This document shows positions 46,005 to 53,710 of a DNA stretch of 64,000 nucleotides, one piece after another. Below the pieces are notes generated by a model, which saw only the letters and a list, made by a program, of their open reading frames with translations, did not search any database and was not told the origin of the DNA. Where the stretch lies: contig NZ_KQ948735.1 in the NCBI RefSeq assembly GCF_001514195.1, positions 1,105,413 through 1,169,412 on the forward strand, given 5' to 3'. Position 1 is the first letter of the stretch, and the number at the start of each line of letters is the position of its first letter. The translations under genes were made by a program, and so were the position numbers. This DNA comes from Streptomyces griseorubiginosus (GTDB taxonomy: Bacteria > Actinomycetota > Actinomycetes > Streptomycetales > Streptomycetaceae).

Positions 46005-46657
46005 GCGCCCAGGCCCCCTGTGCCGTGATCGCGCGCGTGTCCCTCGGGCTCGGCCCGGTGATGCTCCTCGGCCTCGTCCCCCTGGCCGGAACCCCCGGAG
46101 GGAACCGGCTTGGGCCGGGCACCCCAGCCCAGGTCGTTGCGCGGGCCGGTGTCCGCGCGGGGCTGGTCCGCCTTGCGCGGCAGCTCCGCCCAGACCAGCA
46201 GCCCGGGGCCGTGCTCATGGGCGCCCCACGCGTGGCAGAGGGAGTCGACCAGGAGCAGTCCCCTGCCGTGCTCCTCTTCGCCGCGCTGCGGCGACGGGCG
46301 GGGTTCACCCGGCGCACAGCCCTCGTCGCGTACGGCTATACGCACCAGGTCGTCGTTGTCGTGCAGCTCGCAGACCACACGGCTGCTCGCGGTGTGCACG
46401 ATGGCGTTGGTGACGAGTTCGGAGACCACCAGGGCCGCCGAGTCGCAGGTGTCCTCGCAGACCGACCAATGGGTCAGTCTGGCCCTCGTCAGGCGTCTGG
46501 CCTGCGCCGGGGAGCCCGGGTGCGCGGCCAGCTCGAAACGGAACCGGCGCCGGGCGGCAGCCCTGTCGGGCCCCGCTCTCCCGGCGGCTCCAAGACCCTG
46601 GGGGCGGCCTTCGGCAGCGTCTGTTCCTAAGGGCGGGGACGGAATCACGCTTGCCAC
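45995..46657 (-). CDS. RsbW-like ATP-binding protein (HATPase_c)
   Basis: About 220 residues from the GTG at 46657. A GHKL ATPase domain occupies about 40-160: N box SALVVSELVTNAIVHT, G1 box VRDEGCAPG and G2 box GRGLLLVDSLCHAWG. No sensor or phospho-acceptor domain, as in anti-sigma-factor kinases. In Streptomyces these proteins commonly accompany WhiJ-like HTH and DUF397 genes, which are divergent here. A TTG at 46684 extends the frame but lies within the 15-base palindrome, so the shorter form is preferred. Confidence 0.85.
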   Translation of the reverse strand: MASVIPSPPLGTDAAEGRPQGLGAAGRAGPDRAAARRRFRFELAAHPGSPAQARRLTRARLTHWSVCEDTCDSAALVVSELVTNAIVHTASSRVVCELHDNDDLVRIAVRDEGCAPGEPRPSPQRGEEEHGRGLLLVDSLCHAWGAHEHGPGLLVWAELPRKADQPRADTGPRNDLGWGARPKPVPSGGSGQGDEAEEHHRAEPEGHARDHGTGGLGAWA

Positions 46658-46673
46658 TATCGCCCCGTCGTGA

Positions 46674-46688
46674 ACACTTGGCAAGTGT
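46674..46688. promoter_or_regulatory. 15-bp palindrome, candidate operator
   Basis: ACACTTG-G-CAAGTGT is a perfect palindrome around one central base. It lies 17 bases upstream of the proposed ATPase start and 256 bases before the HTH gene, so it most likely controls the ATPase gene. The adjacent WhiJ-like protein is the obvious candidate to bind it. Confidence 0.65.
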
Positions 46689-46709
46689 CACTCTGAAAAA
46701 TGCAGAGTG
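46689..46709. promoter_or_regulatory. Second dyad CACTCTG-N7-CAGAGTG
   Basis: Inverted repeat with 7-base arms and an A-rich 7-base centre, directly abutting the 15-bp palindrome. The A-run could be part of a promoter; two adjacent dyads suggest cooperative binding. Confidence 0.55.
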
Positions 46710-46794
46710 CTGTGTGACGTGGTGGGAGGCCATGGCACACTGCTCGCAACAGCATCTTGAGCGGCGCCAGTTGGGATCACCGGAGATCCGTACG

Positions 46795-46814
46795 CATCGG
46801 TATTCGTACCGATG
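46795..46814. promoter_or_regulatory. Hairpin CATCGGTA-TTCG-TACCGATG
   Basis: Perfect 8-bp inverted repeat closed by a TTCG tetraloop sequence, 130 bases before the HTH gene. It could be an RNA hairpin in the leader or another operator. Confidence 0.5.
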
Positions 46815-46944
46815 GTTGTATCCGTACAGATTTTCGATTAGGTCTTCGAATGGCGCCGCTGGGCTGTCAGCATGCAGACGGCTCGGCTTCAGTCGAATCA
46901 GTCGGCTCAGTTGACTTCGATACGGGACTTCGTGGAGGTGGAGC

Positions 46945-47805
46945 GTGAGCGAACCGCGGTCCGCGCCGACGGTCGGCCAGGTCGTCCTCGGCCGGCGCCT
47001 GCTGGACCTGCGGGAACGCGCCGGGCTCAAGCGCGAGGAGGCGGCCCGTATCCTCCGCGTCGCCCCCGCCACCGTCCGCCGGATGGAGATGGCCGAGGTC
47101 GGCCTCAAGATCCCCTACCTCCAGCTGCTGCTGAAGGCCTACGGCGTCTCCGACCAGGAGGCCGAGGACTTCGTCCAGCTCGCCGAGGACGCCAACCGCC
47201 CCGGCTGGTGGCAGCGCTTCCACGACGTGCTGCCCGGCTGGTTCTCGATGCACGTCAGCCTGGAGGGCGCGGCCGCCCTCATCCGCGAGTACGAGCCGCA
47301 CTTCGTGCCCGGTCTGCTCCAGACCGAGGACTACGCGCGTGGCGTGCTGCGCTCCGGTGCCATCGGCCAGACCAGCCCCGAGGACATCGAGCGCCATGTC
47401 GCCCTGCGCATGGAACGTCAAGGACTGCTCACCCGTCAGGACGCGCCCCGGCTGTGGGTCGTCATGGACGAGACCGTGCTGCGCCGCCCCGTCGGCGGCC
47501 CGGAGGTGATGCGTGCCCAGATCGACAAACTGCTCGAGGCAACGAAGCTGCCCAACGTGACGCTCCAGGTCGCCCCGTTCGCCAACGGGCCGCACCCCGG
47601 GACGTACGGGCCCTTCGTGCTCTTCCGATTCGCCGTGCCCGAACTTCCGGACATGGTCTACAGCGAGTACCTGACCGGCGCGGTCTATCTGGACGCGCGC
47701 GTGGAGGTGGCGACCCACCTCGAGGTCATGGACCGCATGGCGGCGCAGGCCGCTACAGCACATCGCACGAAGGAGTTCCTCCGGGACCTCCGCAAGGAGT
47801 TGTGA
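46945..47805 (+). CDS. WhiJ-like XRE regulator with DUF5753
   Basis: 286 residues. An N-terminal XRE helix-turn-helix (about 11-65, LRERAGLKREEAARILRVAP, ATVRRMEMAE) is followed by DUF5753 (about 95-275): YEPHFVPGLLQTEDYARGVL and VALRMERQGLLTR are diagnostic. WhiJ-type proteins regulate development in Streptomyces, usually with a small DUF397 partner. GTG start preceded by GGAGGTGGAG. Its stop is immediately followed by the DUF397 start. Confidence 0.93.
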   Translation: MSEPRSAPTVGQVVLGRRLLDLRERAGLKREEAARILRVAPATVRRMEMAEVGLKIPYLQLLLKAYGVSDQEAEDFVQLAEDANRPGWWQRFHDVLPGWFSMHVSLEGAAALIREYEPHFVPGLLQTEDYARGVLRSGAIGQTSPEDIERHVALRMERQGLLTRQDAPRLWVVMDETVLRRPVGGPEVMRAQIDKLLEATKLPNVTLQVAPFANGPHPGTYGPFVLFRFAVPELPDMVYSEYLTGAVYLDARVEVATHLEVMDRMAAQAATAHRTKEFLRDLRKEL

Positions 47806-48060
47806 ATGAACCGCATCACGCCGCGTCACTCCGTCTACAACGGCATGCCCGCGAGGGAGCTGGGGAGCGAGGGCTGGCACAAGCCGTGGAGCGGCGGCAA
47901 CGGCGGCAACTGCCTGGAGGCGATGAAGCTCGCCGACGGCCGGATCGCCGTCCGCCAGTCCACCGACCCGGACGGACCCGCGCTGATCTACACCACCGAC
48001 GAGATGACCGCCTTCATCGAGGGGGCCAAGGCGGGGGTGGCCGACTTCCTGCTCTCCTGA
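47806..48060 (+). CDS. DUF397 small partner protein
   Basis: 84 residues. The DUF397 family (WHKPWSGGNGGNCLEAMKLA, IAVRQSTDPDGPALIYT, and the terminal FIEGAKAGVADFL) is almost always encoded next to WhiJ-like regulators and, where studied, opposes or modulates them like an antitoxin-type partner. ATG follows the HTH gene's TGA with no gap, so expression is coupled. Confidence 0.92.
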   Translation: MNRITPRHSVYNGMPARELGSEGWHKPWSGGNGGNCLEAMKLADGRIAVRQSTDPDGPALIYTTDEMTAFIEGAKAGVADFLLS

Positions 48061-48108
48061 CGTCGTTGTTCATGTGCTCCGTTGCTCCAGTGCTGCATGT
48101 TTCATTGC

Positions 48109-49743
48109 TCATGCTCCATCGTTCAATTGCTCGGTAATCACTGACAGGTTGAGGTGCTGTGGCGGCACCTGGGCGTCTGCCGGCGGAAGTGCTCCGCACA
48201 GTGCCTCCAGGGCCGCCGCGTACGCGTGCTCGGACGGGGTCGCGTATCCCACGACCAGGCCGTCGCGGGCCGGCATGTCCGTGTCCGGTCCGCCGGGCCC
48301 GTCCGGTCCGTCCGTCGCGTCGGGGTGGCGGAACTCCGCGAGTCCGTCCAGCGCGACGCCCTGCCAGGTCGCGGCCTTCACGGCCGACCGCTCGGTGCCG
48401 GGCGGCAGCCGCAGCACGGCGTGCAGGCCCGCCGCGACCCCGCTGACCTCGATGTGCGGCGCGCGTTCGGCCAGCGCGGCGACGAGCCGGTCCCGGCGGG
48501 CACGGTACCGCTGCCGCATCCGCCGCACATGACGGTCGTAGGACCCGGAGACGATGAGGTCGGCGAAGGCCAGCTGGTCGAGGACGCTCGCCCAGGCCTC
48601 CCGTTCGCCCTTGGCCGCGAGCACGTCACCGACGTACCGCTCGGGCAGCACCATCCATCCCAGCCGCACCGCGGGCGACAGGCTCTTGCTGACCGAGCCG
48701 ATGAGGATCACCCGCTCGGGGTCGAGGCTCTGGAGGGCGCCGACGGGTTTGCGGTCGTAGCGGAACTCCCCGTCGTAGTCGTCCTCCAGCACCACCCCGC
48801 CCCGCGCGCGTGCCCAGTCGACCACCGCCGCCCGCCGCTCGGGGTGCAGCGGGCCGCCGGTGGGGAACTGGTGCGCGGGCGTGAGCAGGACCGCGCGCTC
48901 GCGGGTGAGCCGGTCGACCCGGGCGCCGTGTTCGTCGATCGGGAGCGGCACGGTCCGTACCCCCTCGGCGGCCAGCAGCTCGCGGTGGAAGGGCAGTCCG
49001 TACGCCTCCACGGCGAGGGGGCCGCGCAGGACCTGCCTGCCTCTGCCCTTCTCTGAGCCTGCGCCTCCGCCTCCGCCGAACAGCAGCCGCAGGGCGTGTG
49101 CGAAGCCGGAGCAGACGACGATCCGGTCCGGTTCGGTCCGTACGCCACGCGCGCGTGCGAGGTATTCGGCGAGGGCCTCCCTCAGCTCGGGGCGCCCGGC
49201 CGGGTCACCGGGCCCGAAAACCTCGTTGGGCGCCTGCTGGAGGGCCCGGCGGTAGGAGGCGAGCCAGGCGCCCCGGGGGAAGGCGGAGACGTCGGGGGTG
49301 CCTTGGCGGAGGTCGTGGACTCGTGCGACTGGGCGTGGGCGTGGCCTTGGGCTTGGGCTCGGGTGTGGGCTTGCGTGTGGGCGTGGAGGCGGCTGCCGGT
49401 CCGGAGGTCGGGTCGCGTTCGTCGTGGGCCTTTTCGGGCGTACGGCGGTGTGGGGCGGCCAGGTCTGTTCGGCGACCCGGGTCCCGGAGCCCTGGCGGGC
49501 GGTGAGCCAGCCCTCGGCGACGAGTTCGGCGTAGGCGTCGGCGACCGTGTTGCGGGCGACGCCCAGGTCGGCGGCGAGCGAGCGGTAGGGCGGCAGCCGG
49601 GTTCCGGGGGCGAGCCGGCCGCTGCGGACGGCGTCCCGCAGCGCCCGGGCCAGCGCGGCCCGCTTGCTCCCCGGACCGGAGAGCTCCAGATGCAGGTCGG
49701 AGCCGCCTGTCCGCTCCCCGGAATTGACCCATGATTCTGCCAT
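48109..49743 (-). CDS. MocR-type PLP-dependent transcription regulator
   Basis: 544 residues. GntR-like winged helix at about 22-90 (LAPGTRLPPYRSLAADLGVA, RNTVADAYAELVAEGWL), a Pro/Arg/Ser linker (about 95-140) and an aminotransferase fold I domain with the PLP lysine K353 (ILIGSVSKSLSPAVRLG) and LEDDYDGEFRY. Family members such as PdxR and GabR act on a divergent gene, here the AhpD-like protein. ATG at 49743 has no clear ribosome site and may be leaderless. The upstream open frame overlaps the divergent gene antisense. Confidence 0.92.
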   Translation of the reverse strand: MAESWVNSGERTGGSDLHLELSGPGSKRAALARALRDAVRSGRLAPGTRLPPYRSLAADLGVARNTVADAYAELVAEGWLTARQGSGTRVAEQTWPPHTAVRPKRPTTNATRPPDRQPPPRPHASPHPSPSPRPRPRPVARVHDLRQGTPDVSAFPRGAWLASYRRALQQAPNEVFGPGDPAGRPELREALAEYLARARGVRTEPDRIVVCSGFAHALRLLFGGGGGAGSEKGRGRQVLRGPLAVEAYGLPFHRELLAAEGVRTVPLPIDEHGARVDRLTRERAVLLTPAHQFPTGGPLHPERRAAVVDWARARGGVVLEDDYDGEFRYDRKPVGALQSLDPERVILIGSVSKSLSPAVRLGWMVLPERYVGDVLAAKGEREAWASVLDQLAFADLIVSGSYDRHVRRMRQRYRARRDRLVAALAERAPHIEVSGVAAGLHAVLRLPPGTERSAVKAATWQGVALDGLAEFRHPDATDGPDGPGGPDTDMPARDGLVVGYATPSEHAYAAALEALCGALPPADAQVPPQHLNLSVITEQLNDGA

Positions 49744-49753
49744 GGAAATGCAC

Positions 49754-49781
49754 CCTACAGCCGGTCTTTCCGGCTCGTAGG
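49754..49781. promoter_or_regulatory. Dyad between MocR and its divergent neighbour
   Basis: CCTAC (49754-49758) and GCCGG (49760-49764) are mirrored by CCGGC (49770-49774) and GTAGG (49777-49781). The 46-base gap between the two start codons makes this the likely MocR binding site overlapping both promoters. Confidence 0.6.
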
Positions 49782-49789
49782 TTGGTCCC

Positions 49790-50269
49790 ATGACGACGAC
49801 GAACACGCACGTGACCGGTACGGCCCGACTGAACTTCGCGAAGACGGCACCCAAGGTGTTCCGCGCTCTGATCGGCTTCGACGCGGCCGCCCGCGAGGGT
49901 CTCGACCCCGCCCTCGTCGAACTGATCCAGATCCGCGCCTCCCACCTCAACCGCTGCGCGTACTGCCTGCACATGCACACCAACGACGCCCGCAAGGCCG
50001 GCGAGACCGAGGACCGCCTCCACATGGTCCCGGTCTGGCGGGAGGCCCGGCACTTCTTCACCGAGCGGGAACAGGCGGCCCTGGCCCTCACCGAGGCGGT
50101 CACGCTGGTGGCCGACGCAGGAGTCCCCGACGAGGTCTACGCCCAGGCGGCGGCACACTTCGACGAGCAGGAACTGGCCCACGTCCTGTCCCTGATCCTC
50201 GCGATCAACACCTGGAACCGGGTGGCGCTGTCGACGGCGAAGGTCGCGGGGACCGACGAGCGGGGCTGA
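49790..50269 (+). CDS. Carboxymuconolactone decarboxylase/AhpD-like protein
   Basis: 159 residues, all-helical AhpD-like fold. LIQIRASHLNRCAYCLHMHT contains the redox CxxC and the downstream His of the AhpD catalytic set (CAYC...HTNDARKAGE). It is likely a peroxidase- or alkylhydroperoxidase-type protein rather than a decarboxylase. Divergent from and probably controlled by the MocR regulator. Confidence 0.92.
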   Translation: MTTTNTHVTGTARLNFAKTAPKVFRALIGFDAAAREGLDPALVELIQIRASHLNRCAYCLHMHTNDARKAGETEDRLHMVPVWREARHFFTEREQAALALTEAVTLVADAGVPDEVYAQAAAHFDEQELAHVLSLILAINTWNRVALSTAKVAGTDERG

Positions 50270-50339
50270 GCGTCCTGCCCCCGGGCGTTCCTGTTCCCGG
50301 ACGCGACGTCCCCGTCCCTGGACGGTATGTTCCCCGTTC

Positions 50340-51827
50340 CTAGACGGTCATGGGGCGGTCGTACGGCCCGATCGGTGCCGGAAGTCGCGAACTTCCCGTC
50401 AGGTACCGGTCGACCGCCGCCGCGACCGCCCGTCCCTCCGCGATCGCCCACACGATCAACGACTGTCCCCGGGCGGCGTCCCCCGCGGCGAACACCCCCG
50501 CCGCGTTCGTACGGAACTCCTCGTCGCGTGCGATCGTCCCGCGCGGCTCCAGCTCCAACCCCAGCTGCTCCACCAGTCCGTCGCCCAGGTCCGGTCCGGA
50601 GAACCCGAGCGCGAGGAGCACGAGGTCGGCCGGAAGCGTCCGCCCCGTCCCCGCCACGGGCCTGCGGGCCGCGTCCACGCCGACGAGATGCAGCGACCGC
50701 ACCCGCCCCTCGGCGTCGCCCTCGAAGCGGAGCGTCGACGCGGCGAACAACCGCGCGTCCGCGTCGGCCGCGGGCGCGGTCGCCAGCGCCCCGGCCTCCT
50801 CGTGCGCCGCCGAGAGCCGGTAGATCCTCGGGTACGTGGGCCAGGGTTCGGCATCCTCGTCCCGCACACCCTCCGGCTGCGCGTAGATGTCCAACTGGGT
50901 CACGGAAGCGGCCCCTTCACGCACCGCCGTGCCCAGACAGTCCGCCCCCGTGTCACCCCCGCCCACGATGACGACATGCTTCCCGGCCGCCGACAACGGG
51001 GAGACCTCCAGATCCCCCTCGCACACTCGGTTCGCCGCCGGCAGGTACTCCATGGCCTGCCACACCCCGGCCAACTCCCGCCCCGGCACGTCCAGTTCAC
51101 GCCATGCCGTGGCCCCCGTCGCGATCACCAACGCGTCGTACCGTGCCCTGAGCTCCGCGGCCCCCACATCCCGCCCGACCGCCGTGGACGTACGGAACTT
51201 CGTCCCCTCGGCCCGCATCTGCTCGATCCGCCGCTCCAGATGGTGCTTCTCCATCTTGAACTCGGGGATGCCGTACCGCATCAGGCCGCCCAGCCGGTCG
51301 TCCTTCTCGTAGACGGCGACCGTGTGCCCCGCCCGGGTCAACTGCTGGGCCGCCGCGAGCCCGGTCGGGCCCGATCCGATCACCGCGACGGTCCGCCCGG
51401 ACAGCCGGTCCGGCGGCCGCGGCGGCGCGAACCCGAGCTCCCAGGCCCGGTCCGCGACGGCCACCTCGACGTTCTTGATGGTGACCGCCGGCTGGTTGAT
51501 GGCGAGCACACACCCCGCCTCGCACGGCGCCGGGCACAACCGCCCGGTGAACTCGGGGAAGTTGTTCGTCGCGTGCAGCCGGTCCGCGGCCTGCCGCCAG
51601 TCCTCCCGGGAGACGAGGTCGTTCCACTCCGGGATGAGATTCCCCAGCGGACAGGCCTCGTGGCAGAACGGGATCCCGCAGTCCATGCAGCGGTCCGCCT
51701 GCTTGCTGACGATGGGCAGCAGCGCCCCGGGGACGTACACCTCGTCCCAGTCCCGAACCCGCTCCTCCACCGGCCTACGAGGCCAGTCCCGGCGAGGCGT
51801 GCTCATGAATCCCTTGGGATCGGCCAT
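50340..51827 (-). CDS. gltD: Glutamate synthase small subunit, orphan
   Basis: 495 residues. The N-terminal iron-sulfur part has CMDCGIPFCHEACPLGNLIP and CPAPCEAGC; two dinucleotide sites follow, AVIGSGPTGLAAAQQL for FAD and VIVGGGDTGADCLG for NADPH, and GVFAAGDAARGQSLI ends the FAD domain. It feeds electrons to GltB in glutamate synthesis, but no gltB lies in the window, so it is either a second copy or serves another partner. ATG start at 51827. Confidence 0.93.
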   Translation of the reverse strand: MADPKGFMSTPRRDWPRRPVEERVRDWDEVYVPGALLPIVSKQADRCMDCGIPFCHEACPLGNLIPEWNDLVSREDWRQAADRLHATNNFPEFTGRLCPAPCEAGCVLAINQPAVTIKNVEVAVADRAWELGFAPPRPPDRLSGRTVAVIGSGPTGLAAAQQLTRAGHTVAVYEKDDRLGGLMRYGIPEFKMEKHHLERRIEQMRAEGTKFRTSTAVGRDVGAAELRARYDALVIATGATAWRELDVPGRELAGVWQAMEYLPAANRVCEGDLEVSPLSAAGKHVVIVGGGDTGADCLGTAVREGAASVTQLDIYAQPEGVRDEDAEPWPTYPRIYRLSAAHEEAGALATAPAADADARLFAASTLRFEGDAEGRVRSLHLVGVDAARRPVAGTGRTLPADLVLLALGFSGPDLGDGLVEQLGLELEPRGTIARDEEFRTNAAGVFAAGDAARGQSLIVWAIAEGRAVAAAVDRYLTGSSRLPAPIGPYDRPMTV

Positions 51828-52005
51828 GGCCGTCTTCCTTGCTCGCGCTGGTGACGCCGACGCGTCCGACGCGGCCGTGCGTCATCGGGCGGCACGCTGG
51901 CGGAACTCCTTCCGGCCACGATACGACTCCGCGGCCCCCTGCGCAGAGTGCCGTCGGGTACGCAGGGACGGTGCTCTCCTGCACCTGCCGCGCGGGCCGC
52001 GCCCC

Positions 52006-52485
52006 TCAGGTGAGGGCCAGTACGTACGCCACCGCCGCCGCGCCCGAGGCGATCGCGCGGACGTGGTTCCACATCGTCCACTCCCGCACGTACGTCGGCC
52101 AGTACGTCGCCGCCTCCGTGGTACCGGGGGCCAGCTTCAGCAGGGCGTCGTTGCGAGGCACGTTCGCCACCATCGTCAGCCCGAACGAGCCGAACAGATA
52201 GAGCGCGCTGCCCACCAGCAGCTCCGCCGTCCCCTCGTCCGGCCACAGCACGAACGTCACCACCGCGATCACCGCGCACAGCACCGCGGAGCCCGCGAAC
52301 ACGGCCATGAACGGCGGCCGCACCGCGTTCACGTTGATCGAGTTCATCGCGGCGACGCCCTGCGCGGGCGGCAACGCGGCGAGAGCCCGCATCACGAAGG
52401 TCGAGAACGCGCAGAACACGCCGGCCACCAGCCCGGTCCCGAGCACGCCCAGCACCACCAGCCAGAAGTAAGGCCCATCGATCAT
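52006..52485 (-). CDS. DUF1772 (anthrone oxygenase-like) membrane protein
   Basis: 159 residues with four membrane segments (FWLVVLGVLGTGLVAGVFCA, AVFAGSAVLCAVIAVVTFVL, LLVGSALYLFGSFGLTMVAN and a last one at the C-terminus). The conserved VPRNDALLKL and WNHVRAIAS mark the DUF1772 family. ATG at 52485 or the adjacent GTG at 52488, with GGGAG upstream. Function unproven in bacteria. Confidence 0.88.
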   Translation of the reverse strand: MIDGPYFWLVVLGVLGTGLVAGVFCAFSTFVMRALAALPPAQGVAAMNSINVNAVRPPFMAVFAGSAVLCAVIAVVTFVLWPDEGTAELLVGSALYLFGSFGLTMVANVPRNDALLKLAPGTTEAATYWPTYVREWTMWNHVRAIASGAAAVAYVLALT

Positions 52486-52932
52486 CACCACACCAGCTCC
52501 CGCCTCCGGCCGGGCCCCGGACCCGGCACCACCCGTCCCCACCAGTCAAACCCGCGCCCTCCCTCGTGAACCATGGCCTGTCGGCGCACTCCCATACGCG
52601 AGCGTCCAGGGCGGGGCGGGGCAGAGGGGGGCAGGGCAGGCGGGGCAGGGCGGGCGAGGCAGGGCGGAGAGCGGAGACGGCTGACCTGCCGGGTGCCCGG
52701 GTGCCCGGGTGTGCGGTGCGGGGTGCGGGGTGCCGGGTGCCCGGGTGTGCGGTGTGGGGTGCGGGGTGCCGGGTGCCCGGGTGGGGGGTGTGGGGTGCGG
52801 GGTGCCAGGTGTGGAATGCCCCCCCGGGTGTCGAGTGCTGGGTGTCGGGGGCCTGGTGTCCGTCGTCCACCGGCGGCCGTCGGGTGATCGGCGCCCGCCT
52901 GCCGTGGTCGGCCGGTTCCCTCAAGTCCGGCC
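52486..52932. other. Gene-free stretch with two repeat blocks
   Basis: This 447-base gap contains a GGGGCAGGGC-type simple repeat (about 52608-52668) and a 36-bp tandem repeat (from 52701). The open frames across it are repeat artefacts. Confidence 0.6.
52701..52815. repeat. 36-bp tandem repeat, three full copies
   Basis: Units start at 52701, 52737 and 52773, exactly 36 bases apart, each built of GTGCCCGGGTG, TGCGGTGCGGGG and TGCGGGGTGCCGG-like blocks, with a decayed fourth unit. A strong G-run content on the plus strand could form G-quadruplex structures. Confidence 0.85.
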
Positions 52933-53649
52933 TCAGCCCGCCGCTTCCCGCACCTCCGCCCCCGCAGCCCGCCACTCCCTCAGTACCGCCTCCACATCCC
53001 CCGCGATCCGCCGTCGGGCCTCATGCCGCGCCACCCCGCTCATCAACAACGCGTCATACGGCGTGTCCACATGCCGTACGGAGGCCACCACCGCCGACAC
53101 CACCGCACCCTCCGACAACGCCCGCCCCGCCGCGCTCCTCCCCACCCGCCCACTGCCCCGCGCCGACGCGTGCGAGGCGATGGCCGCGGCCCGCTCGTCC
53201 GGGCACCCGGGAAACAGCCGCCGGATCTCCGCGGCGAACGCCTCCGCGAACCGCACGTCCTCCGCCGCCCGCCGCCGCGCGTCCCGCGCCCGACGCCGCC
53301 GCCGTGCCTCCGCGTCCGCGAGACACCGCTCCTCGGCCCGCGCCAGCCCGGCTTCCTCGACGAGCACCCCCTGCCGCTCGTACCGCCCCTTTCGCCGGTT
53401 GAAGCGCACCACCACCGCCCACAGCGCACTCTCCTCCCGCGACCGCCGCGTGAGTGCCGTGTCCCCGCGCGGCAGGAAGACCAGATGCCCGAGGTCGGCG
53501 CAGTCAAGGCAGCGAGGCGCCCCACTCTCCATGACGAGCAGCGCCAACGGCCCTCTTCGGCACTCCGCGCAGTGCCGTCTCCGCAGCGGCTGGACGACCA
53601 GAGGACCACCACGGGCCGGGGGAGGGGAGGGGCGTGCCGGGCTTGCCAT
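52933..53649 (-). CDS. DUF2293 domain protein
   Basis: 238 residues. A Cys4-type N-terminal motif (HCAECRRG ... RCLDCADLG) probably binds zinc. The DUF2293 block follows (FPGCPDERAAAIASHASARGSGRVGRSAAGR in sequence, then VRHVDTPYDALLMSGVARHEARRRI). An Arg-rich helical segment lies between. Function unknown; the zinc motif and basic charge suggest nucleic-acid binding. Confidence 0.88.
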   Translation of the reverse strand: MASPARPSPPPARGGPLVVQPLRRRHCAECRRGPLALLVMESGAPRCLDCADLGHLVFLPRGDTALTRRSREESALWAVVVRFNRRKGRYERQGVLVEEAGLARAEERCLADAEARRRRRARDARRRAAEDVRFAEAFAAEIRRLFPGCPDERAAAIASHASARGSGRVGRSAAGRALSEGAVVSAVVASVRHVDTPYDALLMSGVARHEARRRIAGDVEAVLREWRAAGAEVREAAG

Positions 53650-53710
53650 GACGAGTTCATTCCCCTTCCACGGCCACGACCGACACCGCCGGTTGACGCA
53701 TCATGGCCCT

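Larger units (their letters stand above)
46658..46944. other. Divergent control region of the WhiJ-like cluster
   Basis: The gap between the ATPase and HTH genes is clearly less GC-rich than its surroundings. It holds three dyads: 46674-46688, 46689-46709 and 46795-46814. Promoters for both directions must lie here but were not resolved. Confidence 0.65.

Noticed and set aside
46872..48137. 421-residue plus-strand frame across the HTH and DUF397 genes
   Set aside because: Off-frame shadow; the in-frame genes carry recognisable families.
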